The notes under the pieces: generated by a model | Told to the model about the DNA's origin: nothing | Databases searched by the model: none | What the model saw: the letters and a program-made list of their open reading frames with translations, nothing else | NCBI GenBank assembly: GCA_007570785.1 | Contig: ML664161.1 | Span: forward strand, 682,060-746,059 | From: Antilocapra americana | Taxonomy: Eukaryota > Chordata > Mammalia > Artiodactyla > Antilocapridae | Direction of reading: 5' to 3' | DNA length: 64,000 nt | Part shown: positions 44,779-56,374 of the stretch, one piece after another | Numbering within the stretch: position 1 is the first letter of the stretch | How the letters are laid out: each line of letters starts with the position of its first letter | Position numbers and translations under genes: made by a program

Positions 44779-46390
44779 AAAAATTTTCAGTAAAAGCAAA
44801 ACAAAACTCACCAAAATTTTTTTAATAAATTGAAAACCTGATTTTAAAACTTATCAAGAAACACAAAACCTAGAATAAACAAAATAATGTTAAAAACTGA
44901 TATTTGGCAATTTAACACCAAAAGACTTTAAGATTTATTCTAATCAAAACTATCTGGTATTGATATTAAGATAGAAAATATATATAAATGGAATGGAATG
45001 GCATTGAAAAATAGATCCACACATGTATGGGCAATGGATATTTGACTAAACTGTCATTGGAAATTTGATGGAGAAAGGATAGTCTTTTCAACAACTTGTG
45101 TTGGATCAATTGGATATCCATATACAAATAAATTAACTGCCATCCATACCTCATACCATATAAGGAAATGAACTAATGGATGACAGAACTAAATGTAACA
45201 TCTACAGCTACCAAAATTCTAGAAGATGACAAGTGAAAAAATATTTGTGCTTTTGGTTTAACCCAAAGATATCTTTGATAGAACATCAACAGAATGATCA
45301 ATGAAAGAAAAAGTGATAAATTGGATATCATCAAAATTTAAAACTTCATCTCTTCATCAAAAGACACTTTGGGGAGTAAAAATAATTATAATGCATGTAC
45401 TTGATATAAGGGTTGTATCTACAGTCTATGAAGAACTATTAAACCAAATAAAAGGGAAGGGAGAGAAAGCAGCCATTAAATATGGGCAAAATATTTTTTA
45501 AAAGAACCATAGAAAATATGTGGATGGCAAATAAACTCATGAGCATATGCTCAACATTATTAAACAGTAGAAAAATTTTAAAAAAATTAGAGAAAAGTTT
45601 CTCCAGAAATTCCATCATCATGGACATTGAAGTCATTCAAGGAAGACAGCAAACTTACTTATACACATATTAAAATGGCTCTAGTTAAAATGCTAGACCA
45701 TACTAAGTATTGGCAAAGATGTGGAAGAACCAGAATTCTCATAAACTTTTGGTGGTAGACATGATAACTCATATAACCACTATAAAAAATTGACAGTTTC
45801 ATAAAGGGTAAATATATCAATTATATGATTTAGCTATTCTACTTATAGGTATTTGTATAAGAGAAAAGTAAGTTTGCATCTTTACAATATTTATGTTTGA
45901 ATACTCATAGCAGCTTTATTTGTAATGACCAAAAAGGCAAACTATACAAATATTCATCAATAGGTAAATGGTTATAGAAATTGTAATACAGTCATACAAT
46001 GGAATACTACTTAGGAATCAAGTAATTGAACTACTGATACACAAAACAGTATGAACCAGTATCAAAAAATATTAAGCTAAATGAAAGAAGTTAAACAAAA
46101 GCATACATATTACATTCTCATTCATATAAAACTAGAAAATGCAAACTAAATGACAAAGAGCAAAGCAGGCATTGGTTGAAGGAAGCAGTCCTTCTGCTTG
46201 AAGGCAGAAAGGAATGAGTGTAAAAGGGCATGAGGAAACTTTTAGGGGGTAAAAAAAATTGTTCAGCATTGTAATTTTGGTGATAATTTTACTAGTCTAT
46301 GGATTTATCCAAGCTTATCAAATTGTACACTTGAAATATGTGCAGTTTATTGTGTGTTAACTATACCTCCGTGAACCTGTGAGGTAATTG
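44779..46390 (+). mobile_element. Old L1 3' half (sense)
   Basis: Old L1 phrases are recognisable: CAATGGATATTTGACTAAACT, GGAATACTACTTAGGAATCA, TTTGTAATGACCAAAAAGGC, and a 3'UTR end AATTGTACACTTGAAATATG and TATACCTCCGTGAACCTG. ORF2 is thoroughly broken. The 5' border is uncertain. Confidence 0.8.
45589..45657 (+). repeat. Duplicated ~58-bp segment, copy 2 (within an L1 remnant)
   Basis: It lies between L1 phrases TTAGAGAAA and TATTAAAATGGCT, where I would not expect this sequence. It carries about 10 extra bases relative to copy 1. Confidence 0.7.
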
Positions 46391-46616
46391 ATAAGGAGGA
46401 GACAGCAGGGGTGGGAGGGGCGGAGTGGGGACCATTCACCTCCATAGGAGGGCTAGCTGCTGCTTTCAATTACTTTAGAAGTACTTACTCATATTAAGGG
46501 GCTTTACAGTCTTAAGAGACATTAATCTTTCCTTAGAGTGTTGGGTAGTTTTTGCTGATAACTACATGGAAAGAGTTTTCATCAGGTGGCATTTCATCAA
46601 TTTACTTATGTGTCAT

Positions 46617-47150
46617 GAAAAGTATGAAAGTAAAATTTGCTCAGTTGCATCTGACTCTTTGCGACCCCATGGACTACAGAGTCCATGGAATCTTCTAGGC
46701 CAGAGTAGGTAGCCTTTCCCTTCTCCAGGTGATCTTCCCCAGTCAGGGATTGAACACAGGTCTCCTGTCTTGCAGGCATATTCTTTACCAGCTGAGTCAT
46801 CAGGGAAGCCAAGAATACTGGAGTGGGTAGCCTATCCCTTCTTCAGTGTATCTTCCCAACCTAGGAACTGAACCGATGCACTCCACTCCAGTACTCTTGC
46901 CTGGAAAATCCCATGGATGGAGGACCCTGGTGGGCTGCAGTCCATGGGGTTGCACAGACGCGACTGAGTGACTTCACTTTCACTTTTCATTTTCATGCAT
47001 ATGAGAAGGAAATGGTAATCCACTCCAGTGTTCTTGCCTGGAGAATCCAAGGGACATGCCTGGTGGGCTGTTATCTATGGGGTCACAGAGAACCAGACAC
47101 GACTGAAGCGACTTAGCAGCTCTTTACCAACTGAGCTTTCAGGGAAGCCT
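46617..47150 (-). mobile_element. Dimeric Bov-tA SINE, interrupted by a Bov-A2
   Basis: Antisense double-headed SINE: one unit reaches GCTGAGTCATCAGGGAAGCC (46790-46809) and a second unit restarts with AAGAATACTGGAGTGGGTAG. The second head continues at 47120-47150 (CTTTACCAACTGAGCTTTCA) after an interruption at 46878-47119. The flanks ACTTATGTGTCAT (46604-46616) and ACTTATGTCAT (47151-47161) look like a TSD differing by one 2-base indel. Confidence 0.85.
46878..47119 (+). mobile_element. Bov-A2 SINE nested in the dimeric Bov-tA
   Basis: There are two Bov-A monomers: the first with CTCCAGTACTCTTGCCTGGA and CAGTCCATGGGGTTGCACAG, the second after a TTTCACTTTTCATTTTCATG linker with CACTCCAGTGTTCTTGCCTG. 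It ends CGACTGAAGCGACTTAGCAG. It lies inside the antisense SINE at 46617-47150. Confidence 0.88.
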
Positions 47151-47434
47151 ACTTATGTCATATAATAAATATAATTAAAAGTAATACATTTCAGATATGT
47201 TGATTGCAGTAGGTTATTGTTAAATTTTAATTATAGCTACAGTATGGTATTAGTGAAAAGATAAACAAGTTGATCAATGGAATAGAGAGCCCAGAAATAG
47301 ACTCATAAATGTAGTCAGCTGCTTTTTGACAAATGAGTAAAAAAGCAATACAAGGGAGCAAGGTTTATCTTTCAACAAATGGTGCTTCAGTAACTGTACA
47401 TTTACATGTGAACAGAATAAAATTTAGAGACTGG

Positions 47435-47445
47435 CCTTACACCCT
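47435..47445. repeat. Target-site duplication CCTTACACCCT, left
   Basis: It is repeated exactly at 47618-47628 around a Bov-tA. Confidence 0.9.
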
Positions 47446-47617
47446 GGTGGCTCAGATGGTAAAGCGGGAGACCGGGGTTCGATCCCTGGGTTGGGAAGGT
47501 CCCCTAGAGAAGGAAATGGCAACCCACTCCAGTACTCTTGCCTGGAAAATCCCATGGATGGAGGATCTTGGTAGGTTCATGGCGTTGCAAAGAGTCGGAC
47601 ACGACGGAGCGACTTCA
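47446..47617 (+). mobile_element. Young Bov-tA SINE
   Basis: The head keeps a promoter A box (GGCTCAGATGG) and B box (GGTTCGATCCC). Several CpGs survive in GTCGGACACGACGGAGCGAC near the 3' end. The exact 11-bp TSD also supports youth. A short deletion in the head joins GGTAAAGC to GGGAGACCGG. Confidence 0.93.
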
Positions 47618-47628
47618 CCTTACACCCT
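47618..47628. repeat. Target-site duplication CCTTACACCCT, right
   Basis: This is an exact copy of 47435-47445. Confidence 0.9.
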
Positions 47629-47927
47629 TCACAAACATGAATTCTAAATGGATCACAGACCTAAAAGCAGAACTACAAATTCCTAGTTTTGATGAATGGA
47701 TAAACTGGTATACATGCATAAGATGTATTATTATGCACTGATAAAAAGAAATAAGCCATGAATATACATGTAGGACTCTTAAATGAATGTTACTAAGTAA
47801 GAAAAGTTAATATGAACTGTGTGATTCCAATTATATGACATTCTAAAAGAGGCAAAGCTATGGCAACAGTAAAAAAGGTTAGTAGTTGATGGTAATGGGA
47901 GTGAGGGGAAGAGGCAAGAATATTATA

Positions 47928-48048
47928 GAGGGCTGCCATTTCCTACTCCAGAGGATCTTTCTCACCCAGGGATCAAACCTGCAATTCTTGCACCTCCTTT
48001 ATTGGCAGGTGGATTCTTTATCACTGTGCCACCTGGGAAATCCCATGA
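47928..48048 (-). mobile_element. Bov-tA SINE, 5' half only
   Basis: The antisense block begins at GGGCTGCCATTTCCTACTCC and ends GTGCCACCTGGGAAATCCCA, the reversed head. The Bov-A-like half is missing, so this copy is truncated at its 3' side. Confidence 0.85.
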
Positions 48049-48145
48049 TGAGCATACCTTCTGATTATATGTTATATACATACATATTTATATATATGAA
48101 TGCAAATAATGATTAGTTATTATTATGTTTTATAATAGCAATCAA

Positions 48146-48366
48146 AGGGCTTCCAAGGTGGTGTTAGTGGTAAAGAACCTGCCTACCAATATAGGAGGCA
48201 TTAAGAGACCCCGGTTCAATCCCTGAGGTGGGAAGATCCCCTGGAGGATAAAATGGCAACACACTCCAGTATTCTTTCCTAGAGACTCCCATAGACAGAG
48301 TCCTGGCAAGAGATAGCCCATAGGATCTCAAAGAGTCAAACACAACTGATGTGATTTAGCATGCAC
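48146..48366 (+). mobile_element. Bov-tA SINE
   Basis: The head begins AAAGGGCTTCCAAGGTGGTG, and the copy runs through ACACTCCAGTATTCTTTCCT and CAAAGAGTCAAACACAACTG. It carries the GTTAGTGGTAAAGAACCT subfamily mark. Confidence 0.92.
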
Positions 48367-49866
48367 AAAATAAATGCTATCTGGTTTCTGAATATAACTA
48401 GGCACATTTATGTATTTTCTAGCTATCTATCTTCCAAACTTTATATATTTTGTTACGGAATATATAGATATATTAACTACTCCATGGTTAAGAACAGGGA
48501 AAAAGCAAACATGTAAAACAGTGTGAAACTATGCTACCATTTGTGTTATAGATATTAAAAAGTATATATACATATATGTAGAAATATATTAAATAAGATA
48601 GTCATAGTAATTGCTTGTGAAGAAAAGCTATAGCATTGGGAGAATTGGAAATGAGTGACTTAGCTTTAAACCCCACATCCTTTTTTATTCACTGAGATTT
48701 ATTTTGCCATATATATGTGTTTCCTAATAAGTATCTGATAACTGACAAATCATTTGAGGGACATAAAGACATTAAAAAATAAGTTAATAAAACTCAAAGG
48801 CAAAGAAAAAAAAACACTGCTAAAAATATTCCTCCTTAGCAGTTTGGTCAGCAAATTCACTCATCAACAAGGATAAATCAATTTTCAGCAGCTGTAGACA
48901 ACTATTTAAGTTAAAAGTCTGAATCACACCGGTGGGTAACATACTGGTGTCACTTTGGGATTTATATCTGTGTAAGTGAAGAAAACACGTACAGCCCTGC
49001 ATTTCAGACCTCAAGGGCTAGAATAACCTCCCCATGTTGGAATTGAAATGCTCTAAAATAACTAGTTGAAAATTGATAGTTCCTTCCCTTGAAAGCACTG
49101 AATTTATTCAAAAGTTATAATGTATTTTTTTAACCACCAAGGGGAACTTCTTGACTGAATATAATGTTATTTAATTTCACATATATTTTAAACAAAATTT
49201 GAAAATAGATCCAAAACAATGTAACCAAATAGTACTGATAATGGTGTTTTCTTAAGTTTTATTTCTGTCACTAAATCATTCTGCCCTTAAGTTGCATCTC
49301 AGTCACTATATAACTTTCTTCATATCTGCAATTATTTATCTTGCATGGATCATCATTGACCGTCCATAGCCAAAAATTGCACCTGTTTTTCCTATGAGCC
49401 CTAAAAATTAACCTGAAAAATAAGGAATAAAGATCAACTTATCTATAGCTCAAGTCTACCTGGATGTCTTGTTCCACTCTGTGAAAACTGCAATGTCTTC
49501 TCACCTAATAGCACATATTATAAAAATTCATTCTTGGTAAAAGAAAACCAACCAACCAACCAACCAACATGGATTTAATTAATGGCTAACTCTCTATCTT
49601 TAGCCAATCAGTTTATCTTTTGCAATAATTTCTTTCCTAGATCCTGTAAAAATTAAGTATTCCTTTCCAGAGGATGGCCATACTTAAATACTTTGTGATT
49701 ATAATTAATCAAAATATTCATACAAAGCTAGAAACGAGCCCAGTGTGTATTTTTGTCATTTTTATCCCCATAGATATTGTTTGGCCTAAAAAGTTTGTTC
49801 AGGTTTTTCTGTAAGGTGTCACTGAAAAATCTAAACAAACCTTGTGGACAAGCCAATATCATTAGC
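48367..49866. other. AT-rich spacer, no gene seen
   Basis: There is a small (CCAA)n microsatellite at about 49548-49568. Otherwise no gene or recognised repeat. Confidence 0.5.
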
Positions 49867-49992
49867 TGGTGCTGCTGTTGCTGCTAAGTTGCTTCAGTCA
49901 TGTCCAACTCTGTGCGACCCCATAGATGGCAGTCCACCAGGCTCCTCTGTCCCTGAGATTCTCCAGGCAAAAATACTGGAGTGGGTTTCCAT
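49867..49992 (-). mobile_element. Bov-A/Bov-tA SINE, truncated
   Basis: The antisense copy begins with the reversed AGC-type tail (GTGCTGCTGTTGCTGCTAAG), then TGTCCAACTCTGTGCGACCC. It stops at ATACTGGAGTGGGTTTCC. CATTAGC occurs on both sides (49860-49866 and about 50000) as a candidate TSD. Confidence 0.88.
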
Positions 49993-50683
49993 TAATAACA
50001 TTAGCACTCCTGTCTTTTTGATAATGAAGTGTTCAATAATATGAATAGCCAGAGCCTCATTGCCAATTCAGTTTTTATGACCAAGTGAACATTTATAGAA
50101 AGAGTTGTCTACTATCAGTGAAATAAAAATAATTCCAGATCTAAAGAAAAAAAGGTTATTTTACCACTTTGAGTGTATTTTCACAGAAACTTTTTGTTAA
50201 TTGAAAAGTCAATTACAATTTTCGTATCTTTTGGCACAATGAGATTTCTATTATTGCTATTATTAATTTTATGTGTATTTATATACACTGATTATTATTT
50301 TAGATACATCAAATTTAATGTTCATAATTTTAAAAGAAATATTTCAATGAAAAATTTAATAGATATTTCATTTTACTTCCTTTTTACCTGATATATTAGG
50401 AATAGATGCACTTAATTTGATCTATTCTTCTTAGAAGCAAAGATAATCAAGATGTTTCAATTCTATCTTCCATGAGAATAACGTGTATTTGTTACTGAGT
50501 TGGGCCAGAGGTTTTGGATTCCTAATTTCATTTATAAAACAAAATGACTCCATGGGATGAGTTAGTGCATAATTTCTAAGTGTTGGTTGTGTCATTATAT
50601 GAGATAATGCCTACTGATAGTGTTTGGAACTTCCACTGCATAATCGTTAAGGGATTTGGTTTAGGTCAATGGTATAATGGGTT
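49993..50683. other. AT-rich spacer, no gene seen
   Basis: No gene or recognised repeat. Confidence 0.5.
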
Positions 50684-52640
50684 CATGTCATTGTATAGGA
50701 TGTGGTGACCAAAATCATCTCCAAGAAAAGTGCATGCAAAAAGGCAAAATGGTTGCCTGAGGAGGCTTCAAAAATAGCTGAAAAAACAAAGAGAAGCGAA
50801 AGATAAAGGAGAAAAGGGAGGATGAATCAATCTGAATGTAGAGTTCCAAAGAATACCAGGGAGAGATAAGAAACCCTTCCTTAGTGATCAATGCAAAGAA
50901 ATAGAGGAAAAAAACAGAATGGGAAACACCAGAGATCACTTCAAGAAAATTAAGAGCCAGAGAACGAACATTTCATGCAAAGATAGGTGTAATAAAGAAC
51001 AGAAATGGTATGGATCTAACAGAAGCAGAAGATATTAAGAAGAAGTGGCAAGAAAACACAGACGAACTATACAAAAAAGATCTTCATAACCTAGATAACC
51101 ATGATGGTGTGACCACTCACCTAGAGCCAGACATCCCGGAATGTGAAGTCAAGTGGGCCTTAGAAAGCATTACTCTAAACAAAGCTAGTGGAGGTGATGG
51201 AATTTCAGCTGAGTTATTTCAAATCCTGAAAGATGATGCTGTTAAAGTACTGTACTTAAAATGAGAGCAAATTTGGAAAACTTAGCAGTGACTAAAGGAT
51301 TGGAAAAGGTCAAATTTCATTCCAATCCACAAAAAAGGCAATGCTAAAGAGTAGTCAAACTACCGCACAGTTGCACTCATTTCACATGTTAGTAAAGTAA
51401 TGCTCAGAATTCTCCAAGCTAGGCTTCAACAGTACATGAACCAAGAACTTCCAGATGTTTAAGCTGGATTTAGAAAAGTCAGAGAAACCAGACATCAAGT
51501 TGTCAACATCTGTTGGATCATCAGAAAAACAAGGGATTTCCAGAAAAATGTCTAGTTCTGCTTTATTGACTATGCCAAAGCCTTTGACTGTGTGGATCAC
51601 AACAAACTGTGGAAAATTCTTCAAGAGATGGGAATACCAGACCATCTGACCTTCCTCTTGAGAAACCTGTATGCAGGACAGGAAGCAACAGTTAGAACTG
51701 GACATGGAACAACAGACTGGTTCCAAATTGGGAAAGGAGTAGATCAAGGCTGTATATTGTCACCCTGCTTATTCAACTTATATGCAGAGTACATCATGAG
51801 AAATGCTGGGCTGGATGAAGTGCAGTTGGAATCAAGATTGCTGGGAGAAATATTGATAACCTCAGATATGCAGATGACACCACCCTTATGGCAGAAAGTA
51901 AAGAAGAACTAAAGAACCTCTTGATGAAGGTGAAAGAGGAGAGTGAAAAAATGGCTTAAAGGTCAACATTCAAAAAACCAAGATCATGGAATCTGGTCCC
52001 ATTGCTTCATGTCAAAGAGCAGGGGAAACAATGAAAACAGTGACAGATTTTATTTTCTTGGGCTCCAAAATCACTGCAGATGGTGACTACAGCCATGATA
52101 TTAAAAGACACTTGTTCCTAGGAAGCAAAGTTTTGATAAACCTAGACAATGTATTAGGAACCAGAGATATTGCTTTGCCAACAAAGGTCCATCTAGTCAA
52201 AGCTATGGTTTTTCCAGTAGTCATGTATGGATGTGAGAGTTGTACCAAAGGAAAGTTGAACACCGAAGAATTGATGCTTTTGAACTGTGGTGTTGGAGAA
52301 GACTCTTGAGAGTCCCCTGGACTGCAAGGAGATCAAACCAGTCAATCCTAAAGGAAATCAGTCCTGAATGTTCATTGGAAGACTGAGGCTGAAGCTGAAG
52401 CTCCAATACCTTGGCCATCTGATGTGAATAACTGACTCCTTCCAAAAAACCCTGATGCTGGGAAAGATTGAAAGCAGGAGGAGAAGGGGACAACAGAGGT
52501 GAGATGGTTGGATGGCATCACTGACTTGATGGACTTGAGTTTGAGCAAGCTCTGGGAGTTGATGATGGACATGGAAGCTTGTGTGCTGCCATCCATGGGG
52601 TCACAAAGAGTTGGACACAACTGAGAGACTGAACTAAATG
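50684..52640 (+). mobile_element. BovB (RTE) LINE, 5'-truncated
   Basis: The copy starts after the endonuclease, near GGATGTGGTGACCAAAATCA, and runs to the BovB 3' end (GGTCACAAAGAGTTGGACAC, then ACTGAGAGACTGAACTAAA). About 2 kb, or roughly the last 60 percent of the family length, is present. Confidence 0.92.
51010..52309 (+). pseudogene. BovB reverse transcriptase pseudogene
   Basis: The frame is broken into pieces at 51010-51264, 51455-51649, 51592-51912 and 51986-52309. The first piece carries the RTE linker (EDIKKKWQENTDELYKKDLH and HLEPDIPECEVKWALESI); the third includes QEATVRTGHGTTDWFQIGKG and LFNLYAEYIMRNAG. A frameshift near 51830 moves the YADD-encoding sequence out of that frame. 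At least three further stops or shifts interrupt it, so no working enzyme is expected. Confidence 0.85.
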
Positions 52641-52835
52641 AATGTTTGGAACAAATGGTAATTGTATCACAAATGCAAGCACTGAGAAAATGGAATGATT
52701 ATTTGCTCTGATAACTATGACCCCTAGTTTCAAATGACACTTCTGTCTCTAACAGTGTTTTATACATTTGAGTGTACCTTTTAATAATGCAGGGGTGATA
52801 GCAATATTTATCAATTACTACTAGCATATTTATGG

Positions 52836-53165
52836 GTTTCCTTGATAACTTAGTTGGTAAAGAATCTGCCTTCAATGCAAGAGACCCCAGCTTTATTCCT
52901 GGGTCAGGAATATCTGCTGGAGAAAGGATAGGCTACCCACTGCAGTATTCTTGGGCTTCCTTGTGGCTCAGCTGGTAAAAAATCCACCTGCAATGCAGGA
53001 GACCTGAGTTTGGTCCCTGGGTTGGGAAGATCCCCTGGAGAAGGGAGAGACTACTCACCCTCTCATGTATTCTGGCCTAGAGAATTCCATGGACCATATG
53101 GGGTTGCAAAGAGTCTGAAATGAATGAGTGCCTTCCATTTTCAATTTCTTTCACTTTCACTACCA
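52836..53165 (+). mobile_element. Dimeric Bov-tA SINE
   Basis: The first head starts GGTTTCCTTGATAACTTAGT and its body ends at GCAGTATTCTTGGGCTTCCT, where a second head begins (GTGGCTCAGCTGGTAAAAAA). The second body ends in CAATTTCTTTCACTTTCAC. The same double-headed organisation is seen at 17967-18126/19701-19872. Confidence 0.9.
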
Positions 53166-53379
53166 TATTTAGATTTGGATTTTGTGCAGTAACAAACCGT
53201 TATATTGTTGCAGAAATAGAGCAAAATTTTTAAGAATCACAATATATTTATATACTTTGCTCAGTTCATCAGTACTCACGTATTTGTTATAAAGAGAACA
53301 GTGCTTTCTAGAGCTAGATGTTGGATGGGAAAATAAATCATATTGTGGTATAATTTCAAATAGAGTATTCAAGTGTAGA

Positions 53380-54010
53380 CAATTCCTGGCAAGGATGTAA
53401 GGCTACAGAACTCTAACATATTGTTAGTGGAAATGAAAAATGCTACAAACATTTTAGTATACAGTTTATCTATTTCTTATACAATTAACTGCAATCCTAC
53501 TGTCTTATATACTCAAATGTCCAAACAGAAATCTTCGTGTAAGTATTTTCAGCAGCTTTATCACCAAAACTGGAAGTATTGAAGGTTTTCATAAAGATGA
53601 CTAAATAAATAACTTTGGGTATACTCATATAATGAAATATTGTTCAGCAAAATCAAAAAATAAGCTATAAAATAGGCAAAGACATAGTTGGATCTTGAGT
53701 AACTGTTGGTAAATGCAATAAATCAGTCTGAAAAGGCTACCCATTATATGATTACATTTATATGACACTGTAGAATATGCAATTCTATAGAGTTGCTAAA
53801 TAAATTTGTGGTCACCAGGGATTCAGGGTAGGCAAAATTGGAGGACTGGATATGTGAAGCATAGGAAAAAATTTTAAGCCAGTGGAGTTATTCCATATTA
53901 TACTGTAGCAATGTATACACTACACTATATATGATGTAAAAACCCATAGAACTCTACTGCATAAAGATTTAACCTTAACTTATGAAAAACTTTAAAAGTC
54001 ACTTAAAGGG
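53380..54010 (+). mobile_element. Old L1 3' end (sense)
   Basis: The L1-type end of ORF2 and 3'UTR is visible: GGGTATACTCATATAATGAA, GTCACCAGGGATTCAGGGTA and ATACTGTAGCAATGTATACA. All coding frames are lost. Confidence 0.75.
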
Positions 54011-54211
54011 TTGGTGAAAGATAGGATGAAATTCAAATTGTGACAAAAGAAATCTAACTACATTACAATGATGGAAGCGCATGCATCGATGGGATAGGGG
54101 ACAGGAGTGCTGACCTAAGTAATTACCAAATTGAACTGAGTGGTCTGTGAGCCTAAAGGCAAATGGAATTGATTATAGAAATGATTGGATATAAGCACTC
54201 TAGTTCCTTCT

Positions 54212-54436
54212 TTGTGACCTACTCAGTCATGTCCTACTCTTTGTGACCCTTTGGACTATAGCCCATCAAGCTCCTCTGTCCATAGGATTGTCCAGGCAAG
54301 AATACTGGAAGAATTGCCATTTCTTCCCCTCCCTCCTTGATTGGAATCTTATCAATCAAGGAATCAAACCCATGTCTCTTGCATCTCCTGCACTGGCAGG
54401 CAGATTCTTTACCACTGCACCACCTGGGAAGCCCAC
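54212..54436 (-). mobile_element. Bov-tA SINE with an internal palindrome
   Basis: The antisense copy runs from TTGTGACCTACTCAGTCATG to CACCACCTGGGAAGCCCA. In the middle, where the family has CTCCAGGGGATCTTCCC, this copy has CCTTGATTG and CAATCAAGG around a 9-base loop (54335-54361). The rest is an ordinary Bov-tA. Confidence 0.88.
54335..54361. repeat. 9-bp perfect inverted repeat within the SINE
   Basis: The arms CCTTGATTG (54335-54343) and CAATCAAGG (54353-54361) are exact reverse complements. Confidence 0.9.
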
Positions 54437-54808
54437 AGGCACTCTCAAATTGATAAAACATTTCAATGGCATTCTGAGTTCATGATTCTGAAAGTATTTG
54501 TATACTGGAACTGTGCAATTAAATAAATATATGGAAGATTTGAGAGCCATGCTTTTCACTGATAGAGTGAAATGTTATAGATAGGCAAGAAAAAAGGTTA
54601 AAATGAGTAATACAGTAATGGATTGAAGTTGGAGACATCAGTATGAATTATATTTAGCTCATTATGATGTACACAATTACATATCAACTGTATGATGTTA
54701 ACATCAATAATAGTATGATGTACACAATTAACATATAGAAATAATTACAGATATGTGCACACACATGGCTTAGTATATGTATATTTATTTCCTTCCCTTG
54801 TCATTAAG

Positions 54809-55020
54809 GGGCTTCCATTGCAGTGCAGTTGGTAAAGAATCAGCCTGCAATGCTGAAGGCCTAGGTTCAATTTGCTGGGTCGGAAAGATGCCCTGGAGAA
54901 GGAAATGGCAACCTACTCCAGTAATCTTGCCTGGATAATTTTATGGAGAGAGGAGCCTGGCAGGCTATAGTTTATAGGGTCACAAGAGTCAACACAACTT
55001 AGCGCTATCTTTCTTTCTTT
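54809..55020 (+). mobile_element. Bov-tA SINE
   Basis: The copy begins GGGCTTCCATTGCAGTGCAG and ends in a TCTTTCTTTCTTT tail. A 10-bp TSD, CTTGTCATTA, flanks it (54797-54806 and 55021-55030). Confidence 0.92.
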
Positions 55021-55366
55021 CTTGTCATTAGAGAAGACGTAGATATAATGATATCGTGGTAAATGTGTGTCTAGTTTCTAGATCTTGGTTTCTGTTATGG
55101 TTTTCCAATAAAAAGCAACTAGGTCTGCTTGGAGAAATGGCTGATTCTAGGAAAGACAAGGGATGAATCTGGGTATCTTGTACTGTAAGAAAGTAAGGAG
55201 GTTCTCAAAAATAGCTTTAAAAAAAAAAACAGAAAAGAAAGAGGGGGAAAAAAAAGACACCTAAATCATTGTTAGTGCTGTATATTAATGGCATATAGGA
55301 ACAAACTAAAGGAGCTCTCAGTTGTCAACACTGAAACAATTTGAGCAAAAAATAATGTAATATTAG
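55021..55366. other. AT-rich spacer, no gene seen
   Basis: There is an A-run near 55219-55230. No gene was seen. Confidence 0.5.
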
Positions 55367-56374
55367 ATCACCTGACCTGCCTCTTGAGAAATCTGTATGC
55401 AGGTCAGGAAGCAACAGTTAAAACTGGACATGGAACAACGGACTGGTTCCGAATAGGAAAAGGAGTATGTCAAGGTTGTATATTGTCATTGTGCTCATTT
55501 AACTTATATGCAGAATACATCATGAGAAACACTGGGCTGGAGGAAACACAAGCTAGAATCAAGATTGCTGGGAGAAATATCAATAACCTCAGATATACAG
55601 GTGACACCATTATGGCAGAAAGTGAAGAAGAGCTAAAGAGTCTCTTGATGAAAGTGAAAGAGGAGAATGAAAAAGTTGGCCTAAAGCTCAACATTCAGAA
55701 AACTAAGATCATGGCATCTGGTCCCATCACTTCATGGAAGATAGATGGAGAAACAGGGGAAACAGTGGCTGACTTTATTTTTCTGGGCTCCAAAATCACT
55801 GCAGATGGTGATTGCGGCCATGAAATTAAAAGATGCTTACTCCTTGGAAGGAAAGTTATGACCAATTTAGACAGTATATTAAAAAGCAGAGACATTAATT
55901 TGCCAACAAAGGCTTGTCTAGTCAAGGCTATGGTTTTTCCAGTAGTCATGTATAGATGTGAGAGTTGGACTGTAAAGACAGCTGAGTGCTGAAGAATTGA
56001 TGCTTTTGAACTGTGGTGTTGGAGAAGACTCTTGAGAATCCCTTGGACTTGAAGGAAATCCATCCAGTCCATCCTAAAGGAGATCAGTCCTGGGTGTTCA
56101 TTGGAAGGACTGATTTGAAGCTGAAACTCCAATACTTTGGCCACCTGATGTGAAGAGCTGACTCATTGGAAAATACCCTGATGCTGAGAAAGATTGAGAG
56201 CAGGAGGAGAAGGGGACGACAGAAGATGAGATGGCTGGATGGCATCACCGACTCGATGGACATGGGTTTGAGTGGACTCGGGGAGTTGGTGATGGACAGG
56301 GAGGCCTGGCGTGCTGTAGTTCATGGGGTCGCAAAGAGTCAGACATGACTGAGCAACTGAACTGAACTGAACTG
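55367..56374 (+). mobile_element. BovB (RTE) LINE, 5'-truncated
   Basis: The copy starts within the RT domain (CACCTGACCTGCCTCTTGAG) and runs to the terminal ACTGAACTGAACTGA repeat. About 1 kb remains. Well-preserved segments such as GGAGTTGGTGATGGACAGGG suggest a relatively recent copy. Confidence 0.93.
55384..55992 (+). pseudogene. BovB reverse transcriptase fragment with a lost catalytic box
   Basis: This 202-codon frame covers the palm and thumb regions (YAGQEATVKTGHGTTDWF, IQKTKIMASGPITSW, FPVVMYRCESWTVK). The catalytic YADD is replaced by YTGD (NLRYTGDTIMAESEEE), which loses the first aspartate, and a short deletion follows it. The start is internal, so the fragment is inactive on two counts. 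Confidence 0.87.

Larger units (their letters stand above)
47220..47927 (+). mobile_element. Old L1 fragment (sense), interrupted by a Bov-tA
   Basis: Before the SINE: AATGGAATAGAGAGCCCAGA and CAACAAATGGTGCTTCAGTA. After it: CATGAATTCTAAATGGATCA and ATGCACTGATAAAAAGAAAT. These are phrases of the late ORF2 region of mammalian L1s. It is interrupted at 47446-47617. Confidence 0.75.
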
